Counted from the first letter of the stretch, positions 1-11,771 are shown. The stretch: 64,000 nucleotides of DNA from Russula earlei (GCA_025769875.1 JAGFNK010000093.1:1-64000); one strand, 5' to 3'. Notes: generated by a model not told the origin, from the letters alone. A program made the numbers and translations.

Positions 1-2225
1 GCCACTGGTCCTGAGTACAGTGATATTTCCTTTGTAGACCTTCCCGGTATGTCCCCCAAATTTAGACTGTAGCAACCTAGTTGCTGATAATTCTCACAGG
101 CCTGATTCGTACCGTGGGCACAAGCGGCAACCGTGACAACATCCAACTGATCGAAGACTTGGCTCGCCGCTATATTTCAAAACAAAACTGTATTATTCTC
201 ATGACTATCACCTGTGAAAGTGTGTTGTTAAGTCTTTTGTCAATGGAGCAGCCTTTTACACAGAACTCCAGCGGACTTTGCCAATCAAGGCGCATACGAT
301 CTTGCACGAACTTATGATCCTGACGGTCGTCGCACAGTCGGTCAGGAGTCTTTCACACTCACCTTTTAGAACTCTCGTCCATATGTGTTGTAATCTTTCA
401 GGTATATTGACCAAACCGGACAGAAGCCCGGAAGCTGCCCATGAGAGATGGGTACGCTATATCAGTGGCGAAATTGAGCCCTTGCGACACGGCTGGTTCT
501 GCGTTAAGCTGCATGATACACAGAGCCCACACCCACAACCGACGCTGCAAGAGGCCCGGGATTTTGAAGAAACCTATTTTCACAAGTCATCCATCTGGTA
601 TGGGCTTCCTCGGCAGGCTCGGGAACGGCTGGGAACGAAAAATCTTGTACGTCACCTTGAAGTCATTCTGTCAGAACTAATATCATCCATGTACGCCGTA
701 ATGCGCATCTCCTCGAAGCCTGTGACTAACTGCACATTGTAGACTTGTCGAAATCCATAACCAAATCCCGGAGCTGGAAGAGAACGCTGCTAATGCGCTA
801 GAAAAGCTAGGCAAACCTCCATCAGATGATAGCGTTGGAGAGATCAACTCCCTGGTTGATCAACTTGTTCGTGACATAGAGGGTGGGATCGAACGACGAT
901 CACGAGAAGACGGAGATATCTTGCGTCGGATTGAAGCTGAAGCAGTCAAATTCATAAGCAACCTTAGGGAAACATGTCCTGAATTCCGCGCATGGAACCA
1001 GGATACCAAGGATGCCCCTTCCGTGACACCGATCCCCGAACTCTTGCTTGAAGACGGGGCACCTTCTGTTAATCGGGATCGACGGAATATTATATTCCTG
1101 GATGATGTCGTCAGCAAAAAGACTCGGTAGGGGGTAACAGTGCATTTTCTTGTAACCCGTTATCGACTTCTCCATTGCAGCTCGTCCGCACGAGGACTTC
1201 CGGATGGCGAGCGCAACGAGGTAGCCGAGGAGTACCTCAGGTCGTTCATAGCGAGCTGGCATGTGCCGACGAACCAATTCGTGAAGAGTGCGCACTTCTT
1301 ACTCCGGGAATTCATTCACAACAAAATCGATGCTCGATGTGGGAATTTCTCGAACGGAGGACTGCCCACTCACTTGCGGTACGACCACATTTCCATCTCG
1401 TCTTGATATTCAATGTCCAAAAATTTCCCAGAGATACGATCGAGGGTCATTTGAACGGGTGTCTCGAGAAAACAGAGGCGGCCACCAGTCTATTGCTCAA
1501 ATTAGAGCGGTGTGGGCACACCCGTAATGAGCGTTACTTCCGGGAGTGCAAGGACAAATTCTTGAATCACCTTAAGATGCAACGCGACCTCGCGCAAAAC
1601 AATCCAATCCTACGGGACCTCAAGCGATTGACTTCTCCGGGTCAGGGCGAGAAGCAACCGCACGCGCCGTTTGTTAGCGCAATCAATCAAGTAAAAACGA
1701 ATCTTGCGAAGGCCAATATACCTCTGAACGACGAGCTTGAACTCGCCAAGCTCCTCCCACCCCAATCTACCGATTCTGCACTCGAGGACATGGCCAAGGC
1801 AAGTGCCGGCTTTGAAGGTGCGTCTCGTCATGTCGCCTCCCTCCCCTACCGTAGAAGTTCTTAATCATGCATTGTTAGTTGCGTTACGACGCTTTGTCGA
1901 CTATATCCCGCTCGTTGTCGACACGGAGCTCGTCCGTGGTGTTTGCCAAGATTTAACAGTCGCTCTCCGAAAGAGCTTCAGGTTCAGCGAGCCCAACGCT
2001 GCTGAACGTTGTGGGGAGTTCTTACGGGAGCCGGTCGAAACTCAGGGAGAGCGGGAGGAACTCAGGGAGAAATTGCGGCGTTTAGTCCCGAGCCGAAGAA
2101 GAGTTGAGAGTGTTCTGGGGCCCATGACGGACTACGTCGCACGCATGGACATGCAGCTTATAAATACCACATGTCATGTAGACCTGAGTCTTAGTCCAAC
2201 TTTGTCTACAAACGGGTCCGCATAG
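1..2225 (+). CDS. Dynamin-like GTPase A (5' truncated by window edge)
   Basis: This is a large GTPase of the dynamin/Mx/Vps1 superfamily; such proteins self-assemble and remodel membranes using GTP hydrolysis. The window enters at the G3 motif (FVDLPG), which is split by an intron at 47-99. Then come LIEDLARRYISKQNCIILMT, the G4 motif [10 protein letters not shown] (about 400-430), the stalk/middle region, and a GED-like C-terminus beginning ALLVALRRFVDYIPLVVDTE (about 1870). At least five short introns are needed, at the same places as in DLP-B and DLP-C. Reading frame changes near 1379-1431 fit an intron ending cccag. No PH or proline-rich domain is visible, so it resembles Mx/Vps1 rather than endocytic dynamin. 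Beyond the point where DLP-B ends, it carries roughly 35 extra residues. The P-loop exon lies outside the window. The family call is firm; the biological role is not known. Confidence 0.88.
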
Positions 2226-2237
2226 TTCTGTAAGTGC

Positions 2238-5200
2238 TCAAGAAACTTTGAAGCTAGAAGAAGTCCCGGAAAATGAAGAGATAGACCCATTGAAAGGCTT
2301 AGAGTCGCCTAAATATACCAGTCGATAAGGTTCCAGCTGAAAAGGATCAGTGAGGAATCTCCTGATGTCAAGGGATCTGATCAACGCACGAGGTGTGCCA
2401 GGTTCGACAGTCCTGTACAGGTATGCGTCAGAAAGGATTGTACAGAACATCCCTACCCCACTTACCACGATATGTTGACGATACTAGTCCCAAATAACTT
2501 TCGAATGATCCGAAGTGAGATTTAATTACAGTTTTATTCGAGACTTACGCCGTTTAGTCCTCAACCACCGATATATCGTCGATGGGTGCGAGTCCGAACG
2601 AACTGCCTGCCACATGCTACCGACGAGTTGTTCAACGGACAAGAACGTGTCCTCGAGCCTCAAGTTATTCTCCAGTACAGTCAACATCGACCGACAGGAT
2701 TGACATGATGACAGGTTGTCGCATACCCGAGGATTAGCCCCAACGAATTGGGCCGAAACAGTTTGGCCAGCTGTGAAGGTCGACTGTGCAGGTACATCGA
2801 CCAGGACGTCTCCGAACTGGTGGCTGCTTCCTGGGCTATCGAAGGCGACACCACTCTGAACGACAGCGATGAGCGTCAGTGGAACCAAATTGGAAAAGGG
2901 CGACGTACTCGCAATGATATCGCAAAGCCAGTCAAGTCCGGAGGAGCCGGGTCGGACGGTGGCACAGCTGCGGTCGTTCGCATCATCAGCCAAGTACGAC
3001 ACCAGACTGGAATACTTGTCGATGTATGCGTCAAGCGTATCTGTAACATCCCATGCGGTCAGCGATGTTCAAAATGCAACAAGTGTATCGGAGATTAACT
3101 AGGTCCGAACAGTGTGGAAGCGCCTTCGTAACGTTGCACTCCATATTCTTCAGGTGTCGTAACGTAGTGCGCGTATGTGTTGGCGGGCCCCGCAATGACT
3201 ACGTACGCGCCCTCTCCAATTATCCCATCAACGATGAGCCGAGCCCGAATTGCGTTTCTGGAACGATGAAATGATGTATTAGCCATTACACCCGTTTCGA
3301 GATTTGACTCGATTGGAAAGTCCTTTCTGTAATTCCATAGCGGGATGTAAACGGGTCATCGGACATACCGTATCCGTCTGCCTGCCATCGTCGTCATTTC
3401 TCCCGGGATGGCCAATATGACGAGATTGCCGACACGGAACATCTGAACGTCCACAACGCTGGGCGACCATTCGTAAGGGATGTGGGCATATCCCTTGAAC
3501 GGGCAAATAAGTACGGAAAAAAGTCTTCGCCGGACAGCAACAGCTCTACGAACAGTGTTCAAAAGAATCGGTTTCGGGGATTGACAGGCGACTTGATCCT
3601 CATTAGGTGGGGGTGTGACAGCGCCTACCACCAGTGATCACATCAACGGAGAAGATAGAGACCACCTGTTTGATGGCGCCGAACGATGACCCACCTTTAA
3701 CTAACTCCCAGAAGGGGTTTCTAAACAAATGCCACATATCAGAGCGGCATTGATGTCGGAAAGTAGTAGGGATTACTGCGGAGCACTCCCGTTATTGCCC
3801 TGCACGAAGTCAAAAGCTCCTGGTCCGTCGCTAACTCATGTGCATTGATTAGGCATGGCTCGGGTGCACGAGATGTATCAAGACGGACGTTGTTCCACCA
3901 GCAAATGAAAAACCTTCACGAACGCCGACTAAATCAATACCAAAGGAACAAACAAAGTTTGTTAGGATCGGCCATACCAAGTGCCGCTGGGCAAGTCTGC
4001 ACCGTCGTCCCATTTTGAAGGGTAAACGAGTAGGACGACCTTGAAGTTAAAGGTTGAGTATATTGTCAATTCACTTTCTAACTGTAGATAAGCCGAAAAC
4101 GCACATGTTCACATACGTGTGGACGCTCCGTACGGTGCCAGTCACCGGCGCAATGTTACCGTTCATGAGCGAGCGAGCGCCATCGACCTGCAGCGTAGCT
4201 ATGATACGATTGGACTCAAAGTCCGAGACCCGGAAACCAGGCCCCCTGGGTGATCCATCACTCAGCTTTCGAACATGAGTCAAAAAATATGACATGCCGT
4301 CCAAGGCAGTCCTGAGCGGTGCCGCCGCATGTCGAGTGGTCCAAATCGCACGCTTGGCCATTCCAGGGTTTACCAGGACTCTCGCAGAAAGCACCAAGAC
4401 TACACAACTTGGAACTACGCTCTCATCTGATCCCGGAGGAAAACATACGTGTTAGGGCTGGTGTCTCCAACATTGGCTGGAGAGATTGTCACGGAGGTCA
4501 GTGCAGCGTTGCGAAAAACCAATAGGACTCGCATTGAACGAATCCCGCAACGAAACTGGTTCTGCCGGGTACCGCATTTGGTTCCACGGAAGCTGTGATA
4601 CGATAACGGCGGTGAAAAGGGGGCAGCGTTATGACAAACTTCTTGACACCTACACTCGTATAAGTAGGCGGCCATGCCTTTATTGTCGCTGCTGATCAAT
4701 GTATTGTTCTTCAAATGTGAGTAATCAGTGTCATATTGAAACAGAGAACAAGGTCACCTTGTACAAACTAGTCCCGTGCACAGCAAAAAAGCTCAGGAAT
4801 CCTCTCGCCGTTCCATTGGCGTATGCAAATTTTAGTAAGGTCAGCGCTGTGTCTTGATCACCATCATATTGCGCTCGTTCTTCTGCAGGATTTGCCAGGT
4901 ATGCGCTCGGACTGCGATTGCGGTTGCCGCCATTAATTGTTATGTTTCCGAGAGCGAGAGAACCAGGCGCAAGGTTTCCATGCGCGCGCCGCACGGCGAG
5001 TACGGTACCCTGTACGATAGCGGCTGCAGTTTCGGGAACATAGCCAAGCGAGGTGATTTGCGGGAGAAGATTCTCGGGGTATCCGCCGACACCTGCATGT
5101 TGGTGTGTGCTGACGATCGCGACATTTCGTTCGCTGTAAACACCAGGAAAGAGCTCCGTGAGGTTGGAAATGATGGAACGCCGGATGCCGGTGTCTCCGA

Positions 5201-6062
5201 AGGCTATGTCTGAACGTCAGAAGACGGAAACATGAAGGTCACAGCATGAGAGTATACACAAGCGGGTATTAGTCCCGTCTCGAGACACAATACCATGGAC
5301 TGACCGGCATTGATGAAAACAACTCGGTCTGATGGGTTGGACGCATCGGCGATGATGAATGCGCGGCTTCGCTGACGCATATGGAGCCCCGAATCGGTTT
5401 GGGGCAAATAAGCATAACCCTAGTTGAACGAAACATCAAAACTCGATGGAATCTCCACTAATGAAAGGCGTTGGAAAAAAGAACGCTCGATCCACCCGCA
5501 TGGTTGCTCCTCGCGGAAGCCGAAGAGAAGAGGTGTTGTTGATGATGATGACCAAGCGTCGGTGGGTACTCCGACCAGTTACGCAGCTTCCATTAAGGCA
5601 TTATGAACCGGAAGCCCTCAACTTGCCATGTGAATGCACCAGTTCGTTACAAACAATCATTCCAATGACCCGAAGATAGGGTAGCAAGGATGACAAGGAT
5701 ACGAAGAGTCGAGAGAATTGAAGACGAACCATCATGTTTGTTTCCACCACAGGTCTAATCGAAGTTTCGAGGATGGTTAAGGCAAGATTCGTCTTGGAGA
5801 ATACACGATGTCCTTACCCGGTGATGTCCCCGATTCCTGTAGTAACTCAGAATGACAGATCTCCGTAGAAACCCAATAATGACCTACCAAGGCCTAAAAG
5901 ATATGGAGACGACGTATGTACGGAAGCTTTCGGGGTGGTGAGCGTCACCTGCGAGGCGCTTGACGCAAGGAGTGCAGTCACACAGAGCCAAGCACTAATG
6001 ACGGCTTCCCGTATCTTGAGCAGGGCATCCGGCTGAGAGAGATAGAAGAGAGGGGGTGGCAT
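2238..6062 (-). CDS. Neutral ceramidase, secreted
   Basis: Neutral ceramidase hydrolyses the amide bond of ceramide to sphingosine and a fatty acid. The first exon (6062 to about 5887) has a hydrophobic signal segment (AVISAWLCVTALLASS) before SPYLLGLG. Splicing then gives IGDITG and PVVETNMM, the family's N-terminal start. Further family motifs in order are GYAYLPQTDSGLHMRQRSRA, VFINAGQSM, the zinc-site STHQHAGVGGYPENLLPQ, FAVHGTSLY, NNTLISSDNKGMAAYLYE, NVGDTSPNTYV with the nucleophile serine, GPGFRVSDFESNRII, IPGEMTTMAGRRIR and ANTYAHYVTTPEEYGVQRYE. The C-terminal domain ends GTSSSFKVS. About ten or more introns interrupt the gene, and several exon edges, including the last two, are unresolved. 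No catalytic residue that I can place is missing. It ends 12 bp from the stop codon of the convergent dynamin-like gene. Confidence 0.9.
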
Positions 6063-7978
6063 GTTTCAAGAAAAGGCAGATGTTTGAGCTGGGATAGGGG
6101 ACGCAGACACGCAGAGCATCCGCACGATCGCAACGTTACGTAGGAAAAACACACAGTGAGCGTGAGAGAAGGTGAGATACGAGCGGGGACGCTCACCCAG
6201 ACTCCAGTTCTGTTGTATCAGAATGCGTTGTGCTATCACGCGCGCGATGAACTGACACCGTCAGTGACGAGAGTAGTGACAAATAACGCCGAGCCCAACG
6301 CCGCGACCGGGGTACAGTATTCTAATACGTATACCTGCACTGTCAGACCTCTTGTCGCATAGACGACGGGCTGGGAGCGTTAAGGCCAAAGGGAGTGGCG
6401 GGCCAGCCGCGATCACGAATCACCTTGATCACGATCTCAAGACATTTAACAATGTTCACACCAAAAGTTGGGTTCACACTGTCAAGAATGCACCTACTCG
6501 CGTATTTAATTCACTACTCACAGGAGGTTATTATGTTGGCGGTGCTAACACCTGGCGACGAGTCTTTTCAAATTCATCCACACCAGTTCCACACCCTTCG
6601 TCATTATCGTATCGATAAGAATTAAAAGGGGAAAAAAAAAGGTGCCGCCCACCCTCCCTCCTCGACAATAACAAGCGATCGAACCGAGGTTACATCACTT
6701 TCCTACTTCCGCTTTTCCGACGACCGCCATAGATACGTACGACGCTGCCACGTCGCATAAAATTCCTGGCTCTATATGACCACTTGGGGATCCTCACCAG
6801 TTATCCTCTGACTTTCCGTCTTATTCTGCTTTCAAGAATGGCTTTCGTGTTCGCCGCGGAATTTCGGCACCTTTTCTCGCCTCAGTGCGGCCACGACGAC
6901 TCCGTAACTCGTTGTCTTATTTTCCGGATACGAATATGAGTTGCTCCACTGAGCAAGATGCTGCCTTCTTATCGACACCGCCTCTTTCCTTACTCAGTCT
7001 CACTCCAGGCTGAGGTGATTGATCATCACTGATATCCTTGCGCCGCGTCCGAGTCGTCGGTCTGGCCAAGGCCTCGTAATCCTACAAGGTACAGAGGAGT
7101 CCTCCGCCCCTGGAGTCGACGAGATCTCCCATCCAAGTCTACCTACTCACATCTCACGCGAACCCATTTACTTTTTTTCTCTGCCAAGCCAATCCCGTCG
7201 AGCCGAGAAACTGTTGTCACGGATCCCTCCGGCACCAGGATTTCGAGGGGTCGTTTGCGGTGCGGTGCGTTATTTCCTTTCTGAACTTATCAGGCAGAGT
7301 ACTATTTTTTGACCCACTCAACAACGTCGCTCCACCTCAGATTTTTCCCCGCTGTCGCCTACAGTAGTTCGAGTTGAAAAGACAAAACTCAAATAGTGTT
7401 CGGGCGGTGCGCTGGCACCGTGATGGAAGCTGGAAGCGAAAAGGTAAAGCCTCGTGATCGTACAACTTGGTGCCGTATAATGGCTCCGCTATGGTTCCAA
7501 TGGAAGCGAGGAAAGGTAAAGCCTCGTGATCTTACAACTTGGTGTCGTATACTGGCTCCGCCATGGAAGAGGATGCGAAGATGCGAACACGCAAACGCAA
7601 AGCCTCGTGATCGCAATCCACGCTTCCTATCTTATCGACGTTCCCCCACCCACTACAATTGCAAACGAATAGAATACGACGAGTTTGAAAAGAATCGGAC
7701 TCTGCCAAGTACAAACACAGCTAAATGCACGGGGTACCTTTTTCGAAGATTGCAAGCCCCAGTGGGGTGACAACATTGATACGCAACAATCACGAGCCCA
7801 GCGAGATTCAGACCCCACCCCTGGTCCGCCGCCGGCCTTAACTTAGATGACAATGTCCACGGACGTATATCAAAGCGAAAAGGGGCAAATCGAATCCGAG
7901 GCGAGCGGCACGATCAGTAGGTCACAGGGCGTTTCTCGGTCGTCGGAAGAGCGAGTGACCCATCATCCTTTATCATGA
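6063..7978. other. Gene-poor intergenic stretch
   Basis: About 1.9 kb lies between the ceramidase start codon and the 3' end of the phosphatase-like gene. Short open frames occur on both strands (for example 7019-7312 +), but none shows recognisable motifs or convincing splice structure. The only clear element is the tandem repeat at 7431-7572 with its partial copy. Confidence 0.5.
7431..7572. repeat. Tandem repeat, two 70-72 bp units plus partial third
   Basis: Unit 1 (7431-7500) and unit 2 (7501-7572) both run tggaagcga..., aaaggtaaagcctcgtgat, tacaacttggtg, cgtat, tggctccgc and atgg, differing at few positions. A degenerate third copy follows at about 7573-7620 and keeps the core aaagcctcgtgatcg. 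Both strands stay open through the array, which produces spurious frames. Confidence 0.85.
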
Positions 7979-9760
7979 TTAACCGACGATTGGGCCATAC
8001 AGTCGTGAAGAGGTACTTACCCCGTTAGTGCGGAGGACGATACGGCCACGGCGAGAACGCTTGAAGAATTTGGAAACCGCGAGGACGGCGAGCATGAACA
8101 GGGCGGCGAAAAGCGCTCCGTACATTCCGGTTGCGAATGAGTTCTTGGCGCCACCGCCCTGCAAGAGGGGAAGTGCTGGCATACTCCAAGGCTGGGGGTT
8201 CGACACGGACGAGGCACCGCAAACCTTCATCCACTCGGAGTTGGAACCGATTGCAGCGTTCTGCGGAAATATGGCGGTCTGAGGCCTGTGATTATGCCAA
8301 CGAGCAAAGAAAGCAAGTACCTCGACGCGGTAAATGAACTCGGTCAGGGGGATGTCCGCCTTGTGACCGAAGACGTGGACGGTACGGAACTCATCATTCG
8401 TGCCGTTCTTAAATTTGAAGCGCAAAAAGTCGCGGTTGTCCGGAAGCGAGCCACGGCGCAGCTCGATGGCAAGTGCAGAGGCATAGTTGGCTGCATGCGC
8501 GCTACTAAGTGAAGGGAAATATAGACGTAATTGTGATCGCACGCACGAATGCCTTGGAGCGTCGGGTCGCTCTTGGCCATCTCCGTCTGCGCGAAGAGAG
8601 AAATGAATGGCTGGTAAGTGGTCGACTCAACGAGAAACTGCAAGGGGTCGCCATCGTAAGTGATCCGCTCCAAAGAGCTGATGATCGACTGGAGAAGCGT
8701 GCGCCCAGGGACTACGACAAGATGGTCAACTACCGGGAGCGATATTAACGGAATTTGGATGTACTGTTCCCAATGCCAGTGATCGAAGGGTCCTGAAAAG
8801 ACACCCTGTTCGTGGAAATTCGCCCAGTGACGCGCCTGCTCGATCAGAGTAGGAGGAAGGCGATGCGCATAGGTCTTGTTGTGGGTCAATTGGTGATTCA
8901 TGAAATCATAAATCTACGGAAGGATGTCTCAGTAAGACCGATTACTCTGCAAGCGCAGGTCGAACGTACGTTAACCTATGAGGAAAATCAGCTTGTCGTG
9001 CTTCAATAGTATGCCACGGTGCACTTACAACGTTCTCAAGGGTGAGAGGGCGGCCAAAGACGAAGTCATTCGCAAACTTGAAGAACGGCTCGGCAGTCTT
9101 GGCGGCATCCTTGAACTGAGCCGAATCGTAGAATTCTTTCACATGGGTCTCGAACGCCTGAACAAAGGATTATATCAGAGCTGGTACCGCACGAAAGTCT
9201 ATGTGATTACCGGGCAGTCTGTCCAGCTCTCGAGCGAGCGATCGTTAGAAGGCTCAACGGTCTCAGCTGCAGCAAGGTCAGGCAAACTACCTACACAATT
9301 CGCGAAAACAGCACTAACCGGGAACGTATTGATACCCTCCGAGTGGGGCGGTGACTTTGGTCTCGTTTGCGAGCTCGATGGTGTTCGCCGGAGTGGGAGG
9401 GAACAAGCCTTGGAGGAGCGCGATCGGTGGAGTCAAACACGACGCGACCCTCGCCACCGCTTTTGATTCTGGCGTGAACCTGGTCGAGGTCGACGAGGTC
9501 GGTGCGAACGTTATGGATATAGTTGGCCGAGGACTGGTCGAAGTACTCCTTTCGCAAGAGAGAGCCGAGCTCGTGCGCTTGGACCTACACGTGACCGCGA
9601 TCAACGGACAACACACGCGGGACGCGCGTGTTCGGCATACCTCGCCCAGCGGGGTGGAGTCGGTATGGGAGCTTTTGTACGTGTAAGGGTCTTGGTTATA
9701 GTCGTCGCGGTCACCATTGCGCGTAACTACAACAACACCGCGGACAGTGGGGTGCGACAT
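7979..9760 (-). CDS. Membrane-anchored histidine-phosphatase-family protein with RNG in place of RHG
   Basis: This belongs to the histidine acid phosphatase (phosphoglycerate mutase-like) clan, in the fungal subfamily whose N-terminus reads RGVVVVTRHGDR...YQDP...TPLGE. Here residues 1-40 match, but the motif is TRNGDRDDYNQDPYTY: the phospho-acceptor histidine codon is AAT (Asn). Further family blocks are HELGSLLRKEY, GRVVFDS, LLQGLFPPTP, APLGGYQYVP, FFKFANDF, IYDFMNHQLTHN, RLPPTLIEQARHWANFHEQG, PLQFLVESTTYQPFISLFAQ, NYASALAIELR and RFKFKNGTNDEF. A C-terminal hydrophobic segment (GALFAALFMLAVLAVSKFF) is followed by KRSRRGR, which implies a type I membrane anchor. Introns are short. The last coding exon may splice on at gtaagt (about 8024), so the stop position is approximate. 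Family assignment is strong, but enzymatic activity is doubtful. Confidence 0.8.
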
Positions 9761-9842
9761 CTTTAGGACGATGTTGATCGAAGTGGATGGATGACAAGAG
9801 GAAAGACCGTGGATGTCTGGGCACCTTCAACACACAGGCCGG

Positions 9843-9852
9843 GGTTTATATG
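9843..9852 (-). promoter_or_regulatory. TATA-like element upstream of the phosphatase-like gene
   Basis: On the minus strand the sequence reads ccatataaaccc, about 85-90 bp upstream of the ATG at 9760. That spacing is plausible for a fungal TATA box with a short 5' leader. Confidence 0.4.
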
Positions 9853-10434
9853 GCTCTGCCAGCTACCCTGCGTGCCGCAGGAAATTCATAAGTGAGGAGT
9901 CTGCAGGTGAGTTAGAAGCGGTCGCACAACGTGACATCAGCCAGGCCGTGTATTTCACTTTCACTTACTGAATTTTCGGGCGTGTCACACATGTGTTGCC
10001 ACGCGAAATCCATGTGAACAACCCTTTCTGAAGCATGCATTCTCTTCGAATCAGAAGTCCCTGGGAGGTATCAGGAACGATTGAGGAAAGGAAGAAGCCC
10101 ATGGTGCCCAAGGATGCTGCATAATGTCATGGTCAACCTACGCATAGCAACCCTGGTCTTCATAATCCAGGCAGTTCACTCAGAGCTTGGATCTCGGTCG
10201 AGGCTTCGAGCCTGGCTCATTCCAGCAATCGTTAATCGCCGACAAAACGTGCAGGGAAATGAACGCGCAAGACGCGCTATAACCATGAGGTCGATGACAA
10301 GAGTTTTCTAGGGATCACAGGCAGGACATTAATCCAGAATCACATAAGGTTTTCTTGATCCAAGTAGGAGTATTGTACAGGTAAGATTGAAAAGTCGGCA
10401 CCTGGGGCTGCGAGGTTGAAGAGTGTGCGCAAAC

Positions 10435-10442
10435 CACGTGGG
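10435..10442 (+). promoter_or_regulatory. CACGTGGG (Pho4-type bHLH site)
   Basis: The octamer is the high-affinity core bound by yeast Pho4 and related bHLH factors. It lies about 675 bp upstream of the phosphatase-like start codon. A single hexamer can arise by chance, so its role is only suggested. Confidence 0.25.
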
Positions 10443-10622
10443 CACGTAAGAGAGACTGTGCAGGTGTAATGCAACGATAGCGAGAGTAAAGTGGTATGCC
10501 CCACGCATGTCGCTTCTGTGAAAAGAGCCGGTGAAGGACTGTTTAGATCACCCCTATGTTCTGCCGGTGCATCGTGGAATGGGGATGGGGGTTACAATCC
10601 CACTGAAGACCCAACCATTACG

Positions 10623-11771
10623 TTACTTTTTCTTCTTCCCTCTTCCGTGCGCTCCCCCTCGACCATGACCGGTATGACCACCCGTGGCTGAACCACCCAC
10701 ACTTTCTACCACTCCTTGTGTTGCACCCCCTCCGCCCTTCCTCTTTATTCGTGCTTGCTGGAACGTCGATCGTTCAGATTTCTTAAGCCATCGCTCCGGA
10801 TCAGGGGGAGGTGTTACGCCGGGTACAACACCCTTGGGCACGCGTCGCGCACGAACTCCTCGTACAGGGATCGGTTCCCTCCCCGCATCCTCAGCCTTGT
10901 TTATAGCCGGCACGACCCCTAGACTCGTGCCATGCGATGTGCTCGGAGGCACCGGAGGGGGTGCATGCTTCTAGCGACCCCGTCACGACTGAACTTAGTC
11001 CGTCGACAGCACGAAGGTAGTCGGCATTGATGAAGTCAAGGTGCTTCTGCGACGCTTGAAGGTTGGTCAAGATGTCAGAGTACTCATCGCTGCCCTTTAC
11101 GTGAAGGTTAGAAGCATGGACGGAGGAATCGGTACAGAGCGGTGTTCCTACCGGGTCAGAGGAATCGAGGAGCTGGTTATACAAGTCGATTGCGATCTGA
11201 TAATTGCCTTGTCTGTAATTCTATCAAGGACGAGCTCAGATTATTATGCTTCCGCCCTAGATACAACCTACCAGTTGTGCCTCCAGGTGCGTTGACCCAC
11301 GGTCTTGTTCTTGTCTCTGCTTGATCCCATCAAGGAGGCGTGCCGCTTCGTCCAGGCGTTGGAGCCGGTAAGACGAATAGGCCCTCTCGAAGACAAATTT
11401 TTCGTTAGAAGGCCCGAGTAATGCAAGGGCATCGCTGTAGCGCTCTGTTTGTAAGAGGAGGAATAGCTTTGTCTGTTTCGCATCCCTGTCATCGGGTACG
11501 AGGCGGAGAACTTTGGGGCCAAGAAAGAAGAATATTATCGAATAGAACGCCGGTAGGTAGAGAAGCACATACCTTTGTCGCATGTCTTGATCGCGTTTGT
11601 AAAATGACCTGCGTCAATCTGCGCGCACAAGGACGTGAAGAGGCGTTGTACCCGGTCTCCGAGTGAGATATCCTTCTTGGGTAACGCCTTTCTCTTCCCG
11701 CTTGTCGCTGAGGATTGCGTCACCTGTGACATTGCGGGTCTAGCAGCACGCATGTTGGATCTGGGGGCCAT
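10623..11771 (-). CDS. SRP72: Signal recognition particle subunit SRP72, short form
   Basis: SRP72 binds 7SL RNA with SRP68 and is needed for cotranslational targeting to the ER. From the ATG at 11771 (MAPRSNMRAARP) the protein has a TPR-type start (LCAQIDAGHFTNAIKTCDK). After an intron comes VLRLVPDDRDAKQTKLFLLL..., and after a second intron YRQGNYQIAIDLYNQLLDSS and ILTNLQASQKHLDFI. The C-terminal RNA-binding motif is GVTPPPDPERWLKKSERSTF (about 10770), followed by a basic, glycine-rich tail ending GRGKKKK. Total length is about 380 residues against 640-670 in yeast and human; the central TPR block is absent and there is no room for it. The frame must change near 10955-10970, either by a one-base shift or by a 37-nt mini-intron. 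An in-frame upstream ATG exists at 11810. Confidence 0.85.

Larger units (their letters stand above)
9761..10622. other. Intergenic region upstream of the phosphatase-like gene
   Basis: It lies between the start codon of the phosphatase-like gene and the SRP72 stop codon, both on the minus strand. No supported gene is seen. It contains the TATA-like element near 9843 and a perfect CACGTGGG at 10435-10442. Confidence 0.5.

Noticed and set aside
2526..6062. Ceramidase variant zinc motif HQH as a defect
   Set aside because: STHQHAG rather than THTH appears compatible with fungal neutral ceramidases as I know them, and all other catalytic motifs are present, so it is not flagged as a lost site.
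7396..7770. 124-codon frame across the 70-bp repeat
   Set aside because: The repeat length and composition keep several frames open on both strands; there is no other coding evidence.
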